DNA of 64,000 bases from Litoreibacter sp. (GCA_026710325.1 JAPORH010000011.1:1-64000); one strand, 5' to 3'; counted from the first letter of the stretch, positions 30,977 through 40,976 are shown. Numbers and translations: made by a program. Notes: a model not told the origin generated them from the sequence alone.

Positions 30977-32455
30977 ATGGCGCGCTCTCCTTCACAAATG
31001 GCAGTTATCGGGGTCGACCTTGGTACATCTGGGGTAAAAGCCGTGGTGGCGCGGGACGGAACGTTGCTTGCATCTGCACATTCCCCTTTGAGCGTCTCCA
31101 ATCCCGAACCTGGCTGGAGCGAGCAACACCCCGAAGATTGGGTAGGTGCTGCGAGACAGGCCATAACAGATGCGGTCAGTAAAAGTGGGCTGCCGAAAGA
31201 GCATATCGCCGGTATCGGACTATCCGGACAAATGCATGGTGCCGTTGTTTTGGACAGTGCGCACCAACCGCTTCGTCCCGCGATCCTTTGGAACGACAAT
31301 AGGGCCGTGGCTGAATGCGCTGCGCTCACGGATGCCATTCCTGACATCGGCCAAATCGCGGGCATTGTGCCGTTGCCGGGCTTCACAGCGCCGAAGTTGA
31401 TGTGGCTGCGATCCAACGAGCCGGAGGTGTTTGGGCAGACCCGGACGATCTTGCTGCCGAAAGACTACCTCGCATTGTGGATGACGGGAGAGATCGGTAC
31501 CGACCGCTCGGACGCAGCGGGGACGCTTTGGCTTGACCAAAAGGCGCGCGAGTGGAGCGCGGCCGTGGTCTATGATACGGGGATCGACCCATCCATGCTT
31601 CCGGCTTTGCGCGACGGGTCTGACCGTGTGGGCTATTTGCGCGATAGTGTCGCAGAGCAGCTTGGCCTTGTCGCAGGTTTGCCGGTTTTTGCGGGCGGTG
31701 GCGACGCCGCGACCGGGGCGCTCGCCCTGGGGGCTGCTTCTGCGGGCAAGTGTTTTATGTCGCTCGGCACCTCAGGCCAGTTGCTGATGGTGGACGACGC
31801 CTATAGGCCGGACCCCGCGCGCTACATCCATGACTATTGCCACACGCTTCCGGGGCTCTGGTACCGGATGGCAGCAATGCTGAACGGGGCGCGACCATTG
31901 GCTTGGTTTGCTGGGGTTCTGGGTGTTGAGGTGCCTGAGATGCTGCACCTGTCAGAACAGGCAGACCCGAACCGCATCCCGCTCTTCCTACCTTATCTCA
32001 CTGGCGAGCGGAGCCCGCATGGCGATCCGAACATTCGCGGTGGTTTTTACGGGCTTGAAGATGCGACCGGACGCGGAGAGATGGCCCGCGCCGTGGTCGA
32101 GGCCGTGGCGTTTTCCATGGGTGATGCGAAGGCTAGCTTTGGTGCGGCGTTTGAGCCTGCTGGCCCGATCCCGGCGATCGGTGGGGGCAGCCGCGGCAAC
32201 GCGGTGTTGCGGGCCATCGCCTCCGTTATTGGCCATCCGGTCGCGCGCGCCGAGGTTGGCGACGGGGGTGCCGCTATGGGGGCCGCGTATTTGGCTGAAC
32301 TTGGTGCCGGAATGCGGGAGCCCGGTTCGCTTGTATTTGATCCGCCAGTCTCTCAGGTATGGGAGCCGGAGGCGGATGAAGCGTTGTTGGTCCGCTTTGC
32401 CCGGTACCAGGCACTCTATCAGGCCCTAAAGGGGACCCGGCCGAACCCGGCTTGA
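30977..32455 (+). CDS. xylB: Xylulokinase (FGGY family)
   Basis: VIGVDLGTSGVKAVV...GLSGQMHGAVVLD...PAILWNDNRAVAEC...; XylB pattern. Confidence 0.88.
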   Translation: MARSPSQMAVIGVDLGTSGVKAVVARDGTLLASAHSPLSVSNPEPGWSEQHPEDWVGAARQAITDAVSKSGLPKEHIAGIGLSGQMHGAVVLDSAHQPLRPAILWNDNRAVAECAALTDAIPDIGQIAGIVPLPGFTAPKLMWLRSNEPEVFGQTRTILLPKDYLALWMTGEIGTDRSDAAGTLWLDQKAREWSAAVVYDTGIDPSMLPALRDGSDRVGYLRDSVAEQLGLVAGLPVFAGGGDAATGALALGAASAGKCFMSLGTSGQLLMVDDAYRPDPARYIHDYCHTLPGLWYRMAAMLNGARPLAWFAGVLGVEVPEMLHLSEQADPNRIPLFLPYLTGERSPHGDPNIRGGFYGLEDATGRGEMARAVVEAVAFSMGDAKASFGAAFEPAGPIPAIGGGSRGNAVLRAIASVIGHPVARAEVGDGGAAMGAAYLAELGAGMREPGSLVFDPPVSQVWEPEADEALLVRFARYQALYQALKGTRPNPA

Positions 32456-32463
32456 GCAAAGAA

Positions 32464-32493
32464 AAAAGCCCCGGATTTGATCCCAGGGCTTTT
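32464..32493. terminator. Bidirectional terminator between xylB and mcd
   Basis: aaaagccc-N14-gggctttt stem-loop between convergent genes. Confidence 0.7.
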
Positions 32494-32515
32494 GATTTTG
32501 ATGTCTTGGAACTTA

Positions 32516-34207
32516 CTAACCCAGAAGCCTGCGCGCGATGACTTGAGCTTGGATTTCCGCGGCACCTTCAAAGATGTTCAGGATGCGTGCGTCGCAGAGG
32601 ATGCGGCTGATCTTGTATTCCAGCGCAAACCCGTTGCCGCCATGGATTTGCAGTCCGTTATCGGCGCAAGCCCAGGCTACCCGGGCGCCAAGCAGCTTGG
32701 CCATGCCGGCCTCAAGGTCGCAGCGGCGGTCGTTGTCTTTCTCGAAAGCGGAGAAGTAGGTCAGCTGTCGTGCGACCATGGTTTCGACCGCCATCATCGC
32801 CAGTTTGCCGGAAACACGTGGGAAGTTGATCAGCGCCTTGCCGAATTGCTTGCGGTCTTGCGCGTATTGCATGGACACGTCGAGCGCGGAGGCTGCTACG
32901 CCAATGGCGCGGGCAGCGGTCTGGATGCGCGCGCTTTCAAAGGTTTGCATCAGCTGTTTGAAGCCTTGGCCTTCTTGTCCGCCCAAAAGATTCTCGCCTT
33001 TGACATGGAACTTGTCGAAGCCCAGCTCGTATTCCTTCATGCCGCGATAGCCCAGCACCTCGATCTCGCCGCCGGTCATGCCCTCGGTTGGGAACGGGTT
33101 TTCCTCGGTGCCCGGGGTCTTTTCGGCCAGGAACATCGACAAGCCTTTGTAATCTGTCGTCTCCGGGTCGGTGCGGGCCAGCAGGGTCATCACTTGTGTG
33201 CGGGTCGCATGGGTGATCCATGTCTTGTTACCGGTGATGGTGTAGTCATCGCCGTCCTTCACGGCGCGTGTGCGTAGTGAGCCTAGGTCGGAGCCCGTAT
33301 TCGGCTCAGTAAACACCGCAGTGGGCAGAGTTTCAGCGGAGGCCAGTTGCGGCAGCCATTTCTGCTTCTGCTCTTCCGTGCCGCCGCAAATGATCAACTC
33401 GGCCGCAATCTCGGAGCGGGTGCCAAGGGAGCCCACGCCGATATAGCCGCGCGACAGCTCCTCGGAGACAACGCACATCGCGGTCTTGGACATGCCGAAC
33501 CCGCCATATTCTTCTGGGATTGTCAGCCCGAAGACGCCAAGCTCTGCCATCTCCTCGATGATTTCCATCGGGATCAGCTCGTCTTTGAGGTGCCAGTCAT
33601 GTGCCACAGGCTCGATCCGGTCGAGGGAGAAGCGGCGGAATTGCTCCCGGATCATCTCCATCTCTTCATCAAGGCCGGAATGGCCGACGGTGATATTGGC
33701 CGATTGTTCTTGCATCAGCTCCACGAGCCGTGTGCGCGCGGCTTGCGTATTGCCGCTTTGGGTCAGCGTCATGACTGCAGGCACCATCATGGCGCGTTGA
33801 TCGTCTTGGGTCAGGCCCAGATCTTGCGGACGCAGCATTTCGCCCTGGCTCATCGGCAGGCCGCCGTAAAGCTGCCAAAGGTATTCGCCAAAGGCGATCT
33901 GGTGGATCAGCTGTTCGGCTTCGCCAAACTTGCCCTCGGCCTCCAACCGTTCGGCCCAGTTTTGCATCTGTTCCAGCGCCTGCGCATAGGTCGCGATCCA
34001 GGCAAGCCCGTGAGCTGCGGTCTGGTTTTCCTCAAGCAAACGGCCAGAGATGCGCCCGTCGGCGGTGACCATCTCGGCGACGCGAGCCTTGGCCTTGGCA
34101 AGCAAGTCTTGCGCGGCCGGCACGGCTTTCGCTGTCAGTCCCAGCAACCCGTCCAGAACGATGTCCTGCGTGGTCCCCACTTCAATATTCTGACCGTCAT
34201 GTGCCAT
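32516..34207 (-). CDS. mcd: Acyl-CoA dehydrogenase with N-terminal extension; probable (2S)-methylsuccinyl-CoA dehydrogenase
   Basis: About 560 aa with extra N-terminal domain; GVGSLGTRSEIAAELIICGGTEEQKQKWLPQLASAETLPTAVFTEPNTGSDLGSL; resembles recalled Rhodobacter Mcd. Confidence 0.75.
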   Translation of the reverse strand: MAHDGQNIEVGTTQDIVLDGLLGLTAKAVPAAQDLLAKAKARVAEMVTADGRISGRLLEENQTAAHGLAWIATYAQALEQMQNWAERLEAEGKFGEAEQLIHQIAFGEYLWQLYGGLPMSQGEMLRPQDLGLTQDDQRAMMVPAVMTLTQSGNTQAARTRLVELMQEQSANITVGHSGLDEEMEMIREQFRRFSLDRIEPVAHDWHLKDELIPMEIIEEMAELGVFGLTIPEEYGGFGMSKTAMCVVSEELSRGYIGVGSLGTRSEIAAELIICGGTEEQKQKWLPQLASAETLPTAVFTEPNTGSDLGSLRTRAVKDGDDYTITGNKTWITHATRTQVMTLLARTDPETTDYKGLSMFLAEKTPGTEENPFPTEGMTGGEIEVLGYRGMKEYELGFDKFHVKGENLLGGQEGQGFKQLMQTFESARIQTAARAIGVAASALDVSMQYAQDRKQFGKALINFPRVSGKLAMMAVETMVARQLTYFSAFEKDNDRRCDLEAGMAKLLGARVAWACADNGLQIHGGNGFALEYKISRILCDARILNIFEGAAEIQAQVIARRLLG

Positions 34208-34353
34208 CGCCGAATCCTCTTTCATCTGTGTTCGACCTTCATAAGTATTGTGCAGGTGCAGCGCAATTATAATTCGCCCCAAATATTCGGTTTGAACAAT
34301 TATGTCGCAGACCCTTTTGGGGTGCGGCGGTTCTACGAAGATAGTATCACCAA

Positions 34354-35127
34354 TTGATGGATGCGCTGACGCAAAATTTCGCTGATTTTTCAATGATTAC
34401 CGTTATGGCGGCCTTTGCCGTCGCTTTCGCGGCAGGTTTGGTGAAGGGCATGGTGGGCTTTGCGATGCCCGCGATCATGATCTCGGGCCTTGCGTCTTTG
34501 ATGTCGCCAGACCTCGCCCTTGCCGTGCTGATCCTGCCCACATTGGTCGCAAATTTGGCGCAAGCGTTGCGGCAGGGCGGCGGCGCGGCCTTGGCCTCAA
34601 TTAAGCGATTCCGGCTTTTCATGGTTGTGGCCGCAGTGCTTCTAGTCCTGAGCGCGCAGCTATACGCTGTCTTGTCCGTAGAGCTCATACTGATCGGGAT
34701 TGGCGCTCCGATTGCGTTGTTTTCCCTTCTGCAGCTGTCGGGGTGGCGTCCCCGCGCCCGGCAAAGCGTCAAGCTGGACCTAAGCGTCGGCGCGTTCGCG
34801 GGGTTTGTTGGCGGGCTGTCCGGCATCTGGGGACCGCCGACGGTCGCTTACCTGACCGCGATTGACACGCCCAAGCAGGAACAATTGCGCATTCAGGGCG
34901 TCATTTATGGGCTTGGCGCGGTGCTGCTGTTCCTCGCGCATTTGCGGTCAGGCGTCGTGCAGGCGCCAAGTATGGCATTGTCGGCCTGTCTGGTCATCCC
35001 GGCGATGTTGGGGATGTGGGCGGGCTTTGCAGTGCAGGACCGCGTCGACCAGGCGACGTTTCGCAAGATCACGCTCTGGGTGCTTTTGATCGCTGGCGCC
35101 AATCTGGTGCGGCGCGGCGTGTTTTGA
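34354..35127 (+). CDS. Sulfite exporter TauE/SafE family protein
   Basis: AFAVAFAAGLVKGMVGFAMPAIMISGLASLMSPDLALAVLILPTLVANLAQALRQGG; multi-TM. Confidence 0.87.
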   Translation: MMDALTQNFADFSMITVMAAFAVAFAAGLVKGMVGFAMPAIMISGLASLMSPDLALAVLILPTLVANLAQALRQGGGAALASIKRFRLFMVVAAVLLVLSAQLYAVLSVELILIGIGAPIALFSLLQLSGWRPRARQSVKLDLSVGAFAGFVGGLSGIWGPPTVAYLTAIDTPKQEQLRIQGVIYGLGAVLLFLAHLRSGVVQAPSMALSACLVIPAMLGMWAGFAVQDRVDQATFRKITLWVLLIAGANLVRRGVF

Positions 35128-35134
35128 ATAAGGT

Positions 35135-35167
35135 GACTGGCCGCCTCAGGGCCGGAGGCGACCAGTC
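35135..35167. terminator. Stem-loop between convergent TauE/SafE and VPLPA-CTERM genes
   Basis: gactgg-c-cgcctc...gaggcg-a-ccagtc. Confidence 0.6.
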
Positions 35168-35188
35168 GCGCGTCTAGGTCGCGCTTTT

Positions 35189-35905
35189 CTAGGCCTGTCG
35201 TTGTGCGCGCCGGGCCACTCCGAGCGCTCCAAGACCTGACAACATCAACAGCGCGCCGGCGGGCAGTGGCACGGCTGTCACAGCAATGCTCTCGACGTTT
35301 CCGAACTGGTAGCTGCTGGCCTCTGAATCATAGGTGTAGAAGTAAAAATACGGGCTCAGATAGTTCAGCGCTGGAAGCGCGTTGATCGACTTGACGCTGC
35401 CCAGCCCGAAGTCATCGCCGAAAATGCTATCCGGGCCGCTCCCCTGGAAATAGGTGGAGAAGTTGATGTAGCCTTGGCTGCTTGAGGCTGAGGAATAGGT
35501 CGAGAAACCGATATAGTCATTGTAGTAGGCGCGTGAGCCGCTTTTGAAGTTGACCATATAGAGGCGCGTATCAAACACGTCGCTGGTCTCAACGGCGATA
35601 CCAGCGCTATCGAGGATCGATACCTGCGCCTGCATGTTGAACCATGACTGATCATAGTCGTAGTGGTTCGCGTAGGAGTTGGAGAACGTGCCGTCTGGGG
35701 CCGCTTCGTCATCACCGGTGATTTCGACCTCGAACGTGTAACCGTTCGTGCTCAAACTGGTCCCGGTGGTATAGTCATAGATATAGCCGGAGGTCACAGA
35801 TCCGGAATAAGTGAAAGAAATGGGCGCCGCCTGCGCTCCGGCAGCAGAGACCGCAACGACAGCGGCAGACAGAAATCCGCGGCCAAGAATGGTGGGGAGG
35901 GGCAT
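35189..35905 (-). CDS. VPLPA-CTERM sorting domain-containing secreted protein
   Basis: Signal peptide (MPLPTILGRGFLSAAVVAVSAAGAQA) and C-terminal VPLPAGALLMLSGLGALGVARRAQRQA. Confidence 0.9.
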   Translation of the reverse strand: MPLPTILGRGFLSAAVVAVSAAGAQAAPISFTYSGSVTSGYIYDYTTGTSLSTNGYTFEVEITGDDEAAPDGTFSNSYANHYDYDQSWFNMQAQVSILDSAGIAVETSDVFDTRLYMVNFKSGSRAYYNDYIGFSTYSSASSSQGYINFSTYFQGSGPDSIFGDDFGLGSVKSINALPALNYLSPYFYFYTYDSEASSYQFGNVESIAVTAVPLPAGALLMLSGLGALGVARRAQRQA

Positions 35906-36564
35906 GGCAACTCCGGTCATATTGAATGGTTACAAGACAAGACGTGCTGCTTGGATATCCCCGGTTCCAGTCCGCAAAGGGGCTGGTTCTGGGTGATCCG
36001 GTGATTAAAATTTGATTTAACAGTGGAATGTCGTAGGAACAGCGACATCACTGGCTTTGTGCTTCCATTGGCCCAAAATCGGCGACAACCCTTCGCTGAA
36101 AGGGTGGCGGCCGCCCAAAAGACGGTTCATGCGCGCGGTCGCCATACTGTTGAGCTTGTCGTCTTTCTCGTCTTGCATATGTTCAGAGCGAACGGGGTTC
36201 GACGCGTCTCTTTCTACACTTTACGCAACGATCGCTCTGCCCCGGCACTGGAACTTCCGTCGCCTTAGGCGCTTTAGTCCGCTTTGCGGGCGTTTGAGCC
36301 TTTGCGCGATTCGCAAACAAAAAGCACTTTCGAGGAAGCAAGGGTGATGCGGCGGCAATAGAATTCAATCCACGTGGCTTAAAGGAAAAGTGTGAACTAT
36401 TGCCAACGCGCTTGAAAGACTTCCGGGCATGCGAGTGTCAACTTGCTTCTTATGGACAAGATTTGAACATGTACGAAGAGACTGAAGATCGATAGGGGAT
36501 GGCAGTGTTTCTCGGCCCGGAAGATGCGATTTGTGTCCCAGCCAACCTCTAGCGTAGGAAAACC

Positions 36565-36951
36565 ATGCGACTTCATTTTCACCATGTTGCCTTGATTGTT
36601 AAAGACTACGAAGCGTCCAAGGCTTTTTATTGTGATGTCTTGGGGCTCGAAGTTCTGGCTGAAAACTTTCGGGAAGATCGTAACTCTTGGAAGTTGGATC
36701 TGGCTCTTGCAGATGGTGGCCAGCTCGAACTGTTCAGTTTTCCCGATCCGCCTGCACGGCCCAGCCGCCCCGAAGCATGTGGTTTGCGGCATCTGGCGTT
36801 TAGGGTCGAGGATATAGACGCTGCACTTCTGGAACTCGAAGCAAAGCGCGTTGAGGTCGAGCCGGTTCGAATCGATCCCTATACACAGGCCCGTTTCACG
36901 TTTTTTAAAGACCCCGACGGGCTGCCTTTAGAGCTTTACGAACTCTCCTAG
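36565..36951 (+). CDS. VOC family protein (SMU1112c/YaeR-like glyoxalase-fold)
   Basis: MRLHFHHVALIVKDYEASKAFYCDVLGLEVLAENFREDRNSWKLDLALADGGQLELFSFPDPPARPSRPEACGLRHLAF. Confidence 0.9.
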   Translation: MRLHFHHVALIVKDYEASKAFYCDVLGLEVLAENFREDRNSWKLDLALADGGQLELFSFPDPPARPSRPEACGLRHLAFRVEDIDAALLELEAKRVEVEPVRIDPYTQARFTFFKDPDGLPLELYELS

Positions 36952-37002
36952 ACCCTGAAAAAGCTTGGTTTTTCGCAAGTTAAGTTTTTTAGGTTGCCAT
37001 TT

Positions 37003-37054
37003 TGGAACGTTCCAATGTACATTTTGGAACGTTCCATTTTCTTTTCTTGGAACG
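37003..37054. promoter_or_regulatory. Two perfect TGGAACGTTCCA palindromes plus a half-site, putative LacI-family operators
   Basis: TGGAACGTTCCA at 37003-37014 and 37025-37036, half-site TGGAACG at 37048-37054; 22-23 bp spacing, upstream of the CoA-transferase gene. Confidence 0.75.
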
Positions 37055-37072
37055 AGAGGGAGGAAGGACATC

Positions 37073-38644
37073 ATGACGAAAGTGATGCCGGTTGAAGATG
37101 CTGTTGCGCAAATTGAAGACGGTGCCGTTGTGACGGTTTCATCTTCCTCAACACTGGGCTGCCCCGACGCCGTGTTGGCCGCTGTTGGCGCCAGGTTTGT
37201 TGCCGAAGGTCATCCGCGCAACATCACTTCGCTTCACCCGATTGCCGCGGGGGATGTTTATGGCGTGAAGGGGATGGATCATATTGCGAAGGATGGCTTG
37301 CTATCGCGCGTTTTGGCCGGATCGTATCCGTCCGGCCCGTCAAGCGTCGAGATGCCCGAGATCTGGAAGATGATCGTCGAAGACCGGGTTGCGGCTTACA
37401 ATGTGCCTTCCGGCATCATGTTCGACATGCACCGCGAGGCGGCCGCCAAACGCCCCGGTGTTTTGACGGAGGTCGGATTGGACACTTTCGTTGACCCGAA
37501 CCGTCAGGGCTGCGCGATGAACGATAAAGGTGCTGCAGCGCCGATCGTCGAACGTGCCGAGTTCGGCGGTAAGACCTGGCTTCACTTTCCCAATATCGCG
37601 CCCGATGTGGCGATCATCCGGGCCACCACCGCTGATGAACGGGGCAATCTCACCTACGAACATGAAGGCGGGTATTTGGGCGGGCTGGAACAAGCGATTG
37701 CCGTGCGCAACAACGGCGGTCTGGTGATCGCGCAAGTCAAGCGTGTGACGGCGAACGGGTCGCTGCGCCCCCATGATGTGCGGGTTCCGGGCCATTTGGT
37801 GGATTGCGTCGTGGTTGATCCGGATCAGAAGCAGACCACGGAAACGCCGTATGATCCGGCGATTTCTGGCGAGATCATGCGTCCTTGGACCAGCTTTTCC
37901 CTTGCCGAACAAGGCGTCGAAAAAGTAATCGCCCGCCGTGCTGCGATGGAGCTGAAACGCGGTATGACCGCCAATCTGGGGTTCGGCATCAGCGCCATGG
38001 TGCCGCGGGTGCTGCTGGAGGAAGGGCACCCCGACGCCGTCACCTGGGCGATTGAGCAAGGCGCCGTGGGTGGCGTGCCGCTCACCGGTTTCGCATTTGG
38101 TTGTGCATCAAATGCAGACGCTTACGTCCCGTCGCCGCAGCAGTTTATCTATTTCCAAGGGGCCGGTTTTGACATGTCCTTCCTGTCCTTCCTTGAGGTC
38201 GATGTCGAAGGCAACGTCAACGTCTCCAAGCTCGGCAAGAAGCCCTATTTGACGGCAGGATGTGGGGGGTTCGTCGACATCACGGCCAAGGCCAAGAACA
38301 TCGTCTTCTCGGGCTGGTTCGAGGCCGGTGCAAAGATTGGCCTGACCGACGAAGGGATCAACATTGAAGCCCCGGGCAAGTTCACCAAGATGGTGGACGA
38401 GGTGGAGCATGTGACTTTCTCGGGCAGGCGCGCCCGGGAGCAGGGTCAGAACGTGATCTACGTGACCGAACGCTGCGTAATCTCGTTGCAGGGCAATGGG
38501 TTGGTAGCGACCGAAATCATGCCCGGGATCGACCCTCAGAAACATATTGTCGGTCCGTCGCAAGGCCGGGTACAGGTTGCCGAGAATGCAACGGTGATGC
38601 CAAAAGCCTTGCTTGCCGACGCGCCGATGGGGCTCTCACTGTGA
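37073..38644 (+). CDS. Acyl-CoA:acetate/3-ketoacid CoA-transferase (COG4670/YdiF-like)
   Basis: RNITSLHPIAAGDVYGVKGMDHIAKDGLLSRVLAGSYPSGPS...AIEQGAVGGVPLTGFAFG...FDMSFLSFLEVDVEGNVNVSKLGKK. Confidence 0.87.
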   Translation: MTKVMPVEDAVAQIEDGAVVTVSSSSTLGCPDAVLAAVGARFVAEGHPRNITSLHPIAAGDVYGVKGMDHIAKDGLLSRVLAGSYPSGPSSVEMPEIWKMIVEDRVAAYNVPSGIMFDMHREAAAKRPGVLTEVGLDTFVDPNRQGCAMNDKGAAAPIVERAEFGGKTWLHFPNIAPDVAIIRATTADERGNLTYEHEGGYLGGLEQAIAVRNNGGLVIAQVKRVTANGSLRPHDVRVPGHLVDCVVVDPDQKQTTETPYDPAISGEIMRPWTSFSLAEQGVEKVIARRAAMELKRGMTANLGFGISAMVPRVLLEEGHPDAVTWAIEQGAVGGVPLTGFAFGCASNADAYVPSPQQFIYFQGAGFDMSFLSFLEVDVEGNVNVSKLGKKPYLTAGCGGFVDITAKAKNIVFSGWFEAGAKIGLTDEGINIEAPGKFTKMVDEVEHVTFSGRRAREQGQNVIYVTERCVISLQGNGLVATEIMPGIDPQKHIVGPSQGRVQVAENATVMPKALLADAPMGLSL

Positions 38645-39408
38645 GCTCGATTGAGCTGTCATATGAGGGCGATGTCGCGGTGCTGACCGTGTCCAACGCG
38701 GCAAAGCTGAACGCTTTGACGATGTCGATGATGGATGCATTGGACGGCCATCTGACTCAGATTGACCGCAGCTCCGAGACGCGCGCCGTCATTGTCACCG
38801 GTGCGGGTGAAAAGGCGTTTTGCTGTGGCGCGGATATCGCCGAATGGGGCGCGCTTTCGCCTGCTGAGTTTGCGCGCGGCTGGGTGCGGGACGGTCATCG
38901 GATCTTCGACCGGTTGGCCCGACTGTCTAAGCCCACGATTGGTGCGTTGAACGGCCACGCTTTCGGTGGCGGGCTTGAGCTGGCTGCGGCTTGCGACATT
39001 CGGGTGATGACGCCGCGAGCGACATTGGCCTTGCCCGAAGCAAAGGTCGGGATCGTGCCTGGCTGGTCCGGCACTCAGCGTTTGATGCGCCTGTTGCCAG
39101 AACCTGTCGCCAAAGAGATGGCGCTGTTTGGCCGGCGTCTCTCGGCGGAGCGGGCTTTGAGCATCGGGTTTGTGGCCGACGTGGCTGAGGACGCATTTGG
39201 GGCGGCCAAACAGATTGCTACGGACCTGGCAGATGTTTCCCCCCGCGCGAATGAAATCACCAAGGCGATGATCCATGGCGCTGTGGGCGAAGACCGGGGC
39301 GCGGCAATCGAGGCCTTGGGCGCCGCTGCTGCAGGCCCAAGTGAAGACCGGCGCGAAGGCGTCGATGCCTTCCTGAACAAACGCTCCCCCAATTTTACAG
39401 GGCAATAA
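38641..39408 (+). CDS. Enoyl-CoA hydratase/isomerase family protein
   Basis: AVIVTGAGEKAFCCGADIAEW...ALNGHAFGGGLELAAACDIRVMTPRATLALPEAKVGIVPGWSGTQRL; both catalytic Glu present. Confidence 0.92.
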   Translation: MSSIELSYEGDVAVLTVSNAAKLNALTMSMMDALDGHLTQIDRSSETRAVIVTGAGEKAFCCGADIAEWGALSPAEFARGWVRDGHRIFDRLARLSKPTIGALNGHAFGGGLELAAACDIRVMTPRATLALPEAKVGIVPGWSGTQRLMRLLPEPVAKEMALFGRRLSAERALSIGFVADVAEDAFGAAKQIATDLADVSPRANEITKAMIHGAVGEDRGAAIEALGAAAAGPSEDRREGVDAFLNKRSPNFTGQ

Positions 39409-39411
39409 GAC

Positions 39412-40935
39412 ATGAATGACATGACCATTAACGCTGCTATCAAAACGTCATTGCCTGCCGCCTTCCAAGGTCGTCATCTGATCGATGGCGAATGGGTGGA
39501 CGGAGCCGAGACCTTTGAGCGGGTATCACCCTCCCATGATACCGTTGTGAGTGTCTCGGCCAAGGGTGATGAGGCGGTTGTAGAGGCAGCCATTGCCGCC
39601 GCCCGTCGCGCCTTTGATGCGGGCATCTGGAGCCGCATTTCCGCAAAGGAGCGCGCAGCCGTCCTGCTGAAAGTGGCCGATTTGATCGAGGCGAATATCG
39701 AAAGGATCGCTATCCAAGAGACTTTGGAAAGCGGCAAGCCGATCAGCCAGTCACGTGGCGAGGTTGGCGGCGCTGCCGACCTTTGGCGTTACGCCGCGTC
39801 CTTGGCCCGCACATCGCACGGCGACAGCCACAACTCGCTGGGCGAAGATATGCTGGGCGTCGTGGTCAAGGACCCCATCGGTGTCGTGTCGATCATCACG
39901 CCCTGGAACTTTCCGTTCTGGATCCTTAGCCAGAAACTGCCCTTCGCGCTTGCGGCTGGCTGCACCGTCGTCGTCAAGCCGTCAGAGATGACGCCGTCCT
40001 CAACGGTGATGATGGGCGAGCTGCTGATCGAAGCGGGCTTGCCTGCCGGTGTGTGCAACATCGTGCTGGGGTATGGCCAACCGGTGGGCAGCGTGATGTC
40101 GACCCACAGGGACGTCGATATGATCACCTTCACCGGATCGACCACTGTAGGCAAGCTGATCACACAAGCCTCTTCCGACACGCTCAAGAAGGTGGCGCTG
40201 GAGCTGGGGGGCAAGAACCCGCAGGTCATCATGCCCGATGCGGATCTCGAAAATGCGGCGGATGCCGTGACATTCGGGATCTATTTCAACGTCGGCCAGT
40301 GCTGTAACTCCTCCAGCCGGATCATTGTGCACGAGAATATTGCAGAAGCCTTTGTGGCCCGTGTGGTAGAGTTGTCGCGCCAGGTCAAATTTGGTGACCC
40401 GCTGGATGAAAGCACGCAGGTAGGAGCCATCGTAACAGCAGAACACAACGCCAAGATCGACGCCTATGTTCAGAATGCTGTCAAGGACGGCGCCAAGGTT
40501 GAACTGGGCGGCGGGCCGCTGTCCGTCGAAGGGCTTGGGCGGCAATTCTACCAGCCGACTGTCGTGAGCAACGTCACCCCCGACATGGCCATTGCCCGCG
40601 AAGAGGTCTTTGGTCCGGTGCTGACAGTTTTGACGTTCAAGACATTGGATGAGGCTATCGCGCTTACCAATGACAGTGACTACGGCCTGTCGGCGGGCAT
40701 CTGGAGCAACGACATCCACACTTGCCTTGAATTCTCTCGCCGCGCTCATGCCGGTACGGTTTGGACAAACACCTGGATGGATGGCTACCCCGAGCTTGCC
40801 TTCGGCGGTGTCAAGCAGTCCGGTCAGGGGCGCGAGATTGGAAAATACGGATATGATGAGTTTCTCGAGGTGAAATCGCTGGTGATGCGCGTAGGGCGCG
40901 ACAGCCGCACGCCTTGGGTTGAGACAGGCGCTTAA
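39412..40935 (+). CDS. Aldehyde dehydrogenase family protein
   Basis: [31 protein letters not shown]...FTGSTTVGK...[10 protein letters not shown]...[11 protein letters not shown]. Confidence 0.95.
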   Translation: MNDMTINAAIKTSLPAAFQGRHLIDGEWVDGAETFERVSPSHDTVVSVSAKGDEAVVEAAIAAARRAFDAGIWSRISAKERAAVLLKVADLIEANIERIAIQETLESGKPISQSRGEVGGAADLWRYAASLARTSHGDSHNSLGEDMLGVVVKDPIGVVSIITPWNFPFWILSQKLPFALAAGCTVVVKPSEMTPSSTVMMGELLIEAGLPAGVCNIVLGYGQPVGSVMSTHRDVDMITFTGSTTVGKLITQASSDTLKKVALELGGKNPQVIMPDADLENAADAVTFGIYFNVGQCCNSSSRIIVHENIAEAFVARVVELSRQVKFGDPLDESTQVGAIVTAEHNAKIDAYVQNAVKDGAKVELGGGPLSVEGLGRQFYQPTVVSNVTPDMAIAREEVFGPVLTVLTFKTLDEAIALTNDSDYGLSAGIWSNDIHTCLEFSRRAHAGTVWTNTWMDGYPELAFGGVKQSGQGREIGKYGYDEFLEVKSLVMRVGRDSRTPWVETGA

Positions 40936-40976
40936 CAATGGCGTCGAAGACGAAACGCGACATGGGAGGAAACCAA

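Noticed and set aside
33347-34357. 336-aa ORF on + strand
   Set aside because: Antisense to the acyl-CoA dehydrogenase gene; His/Leu/Gly-rich translation typical of a high-GC shadow frame.
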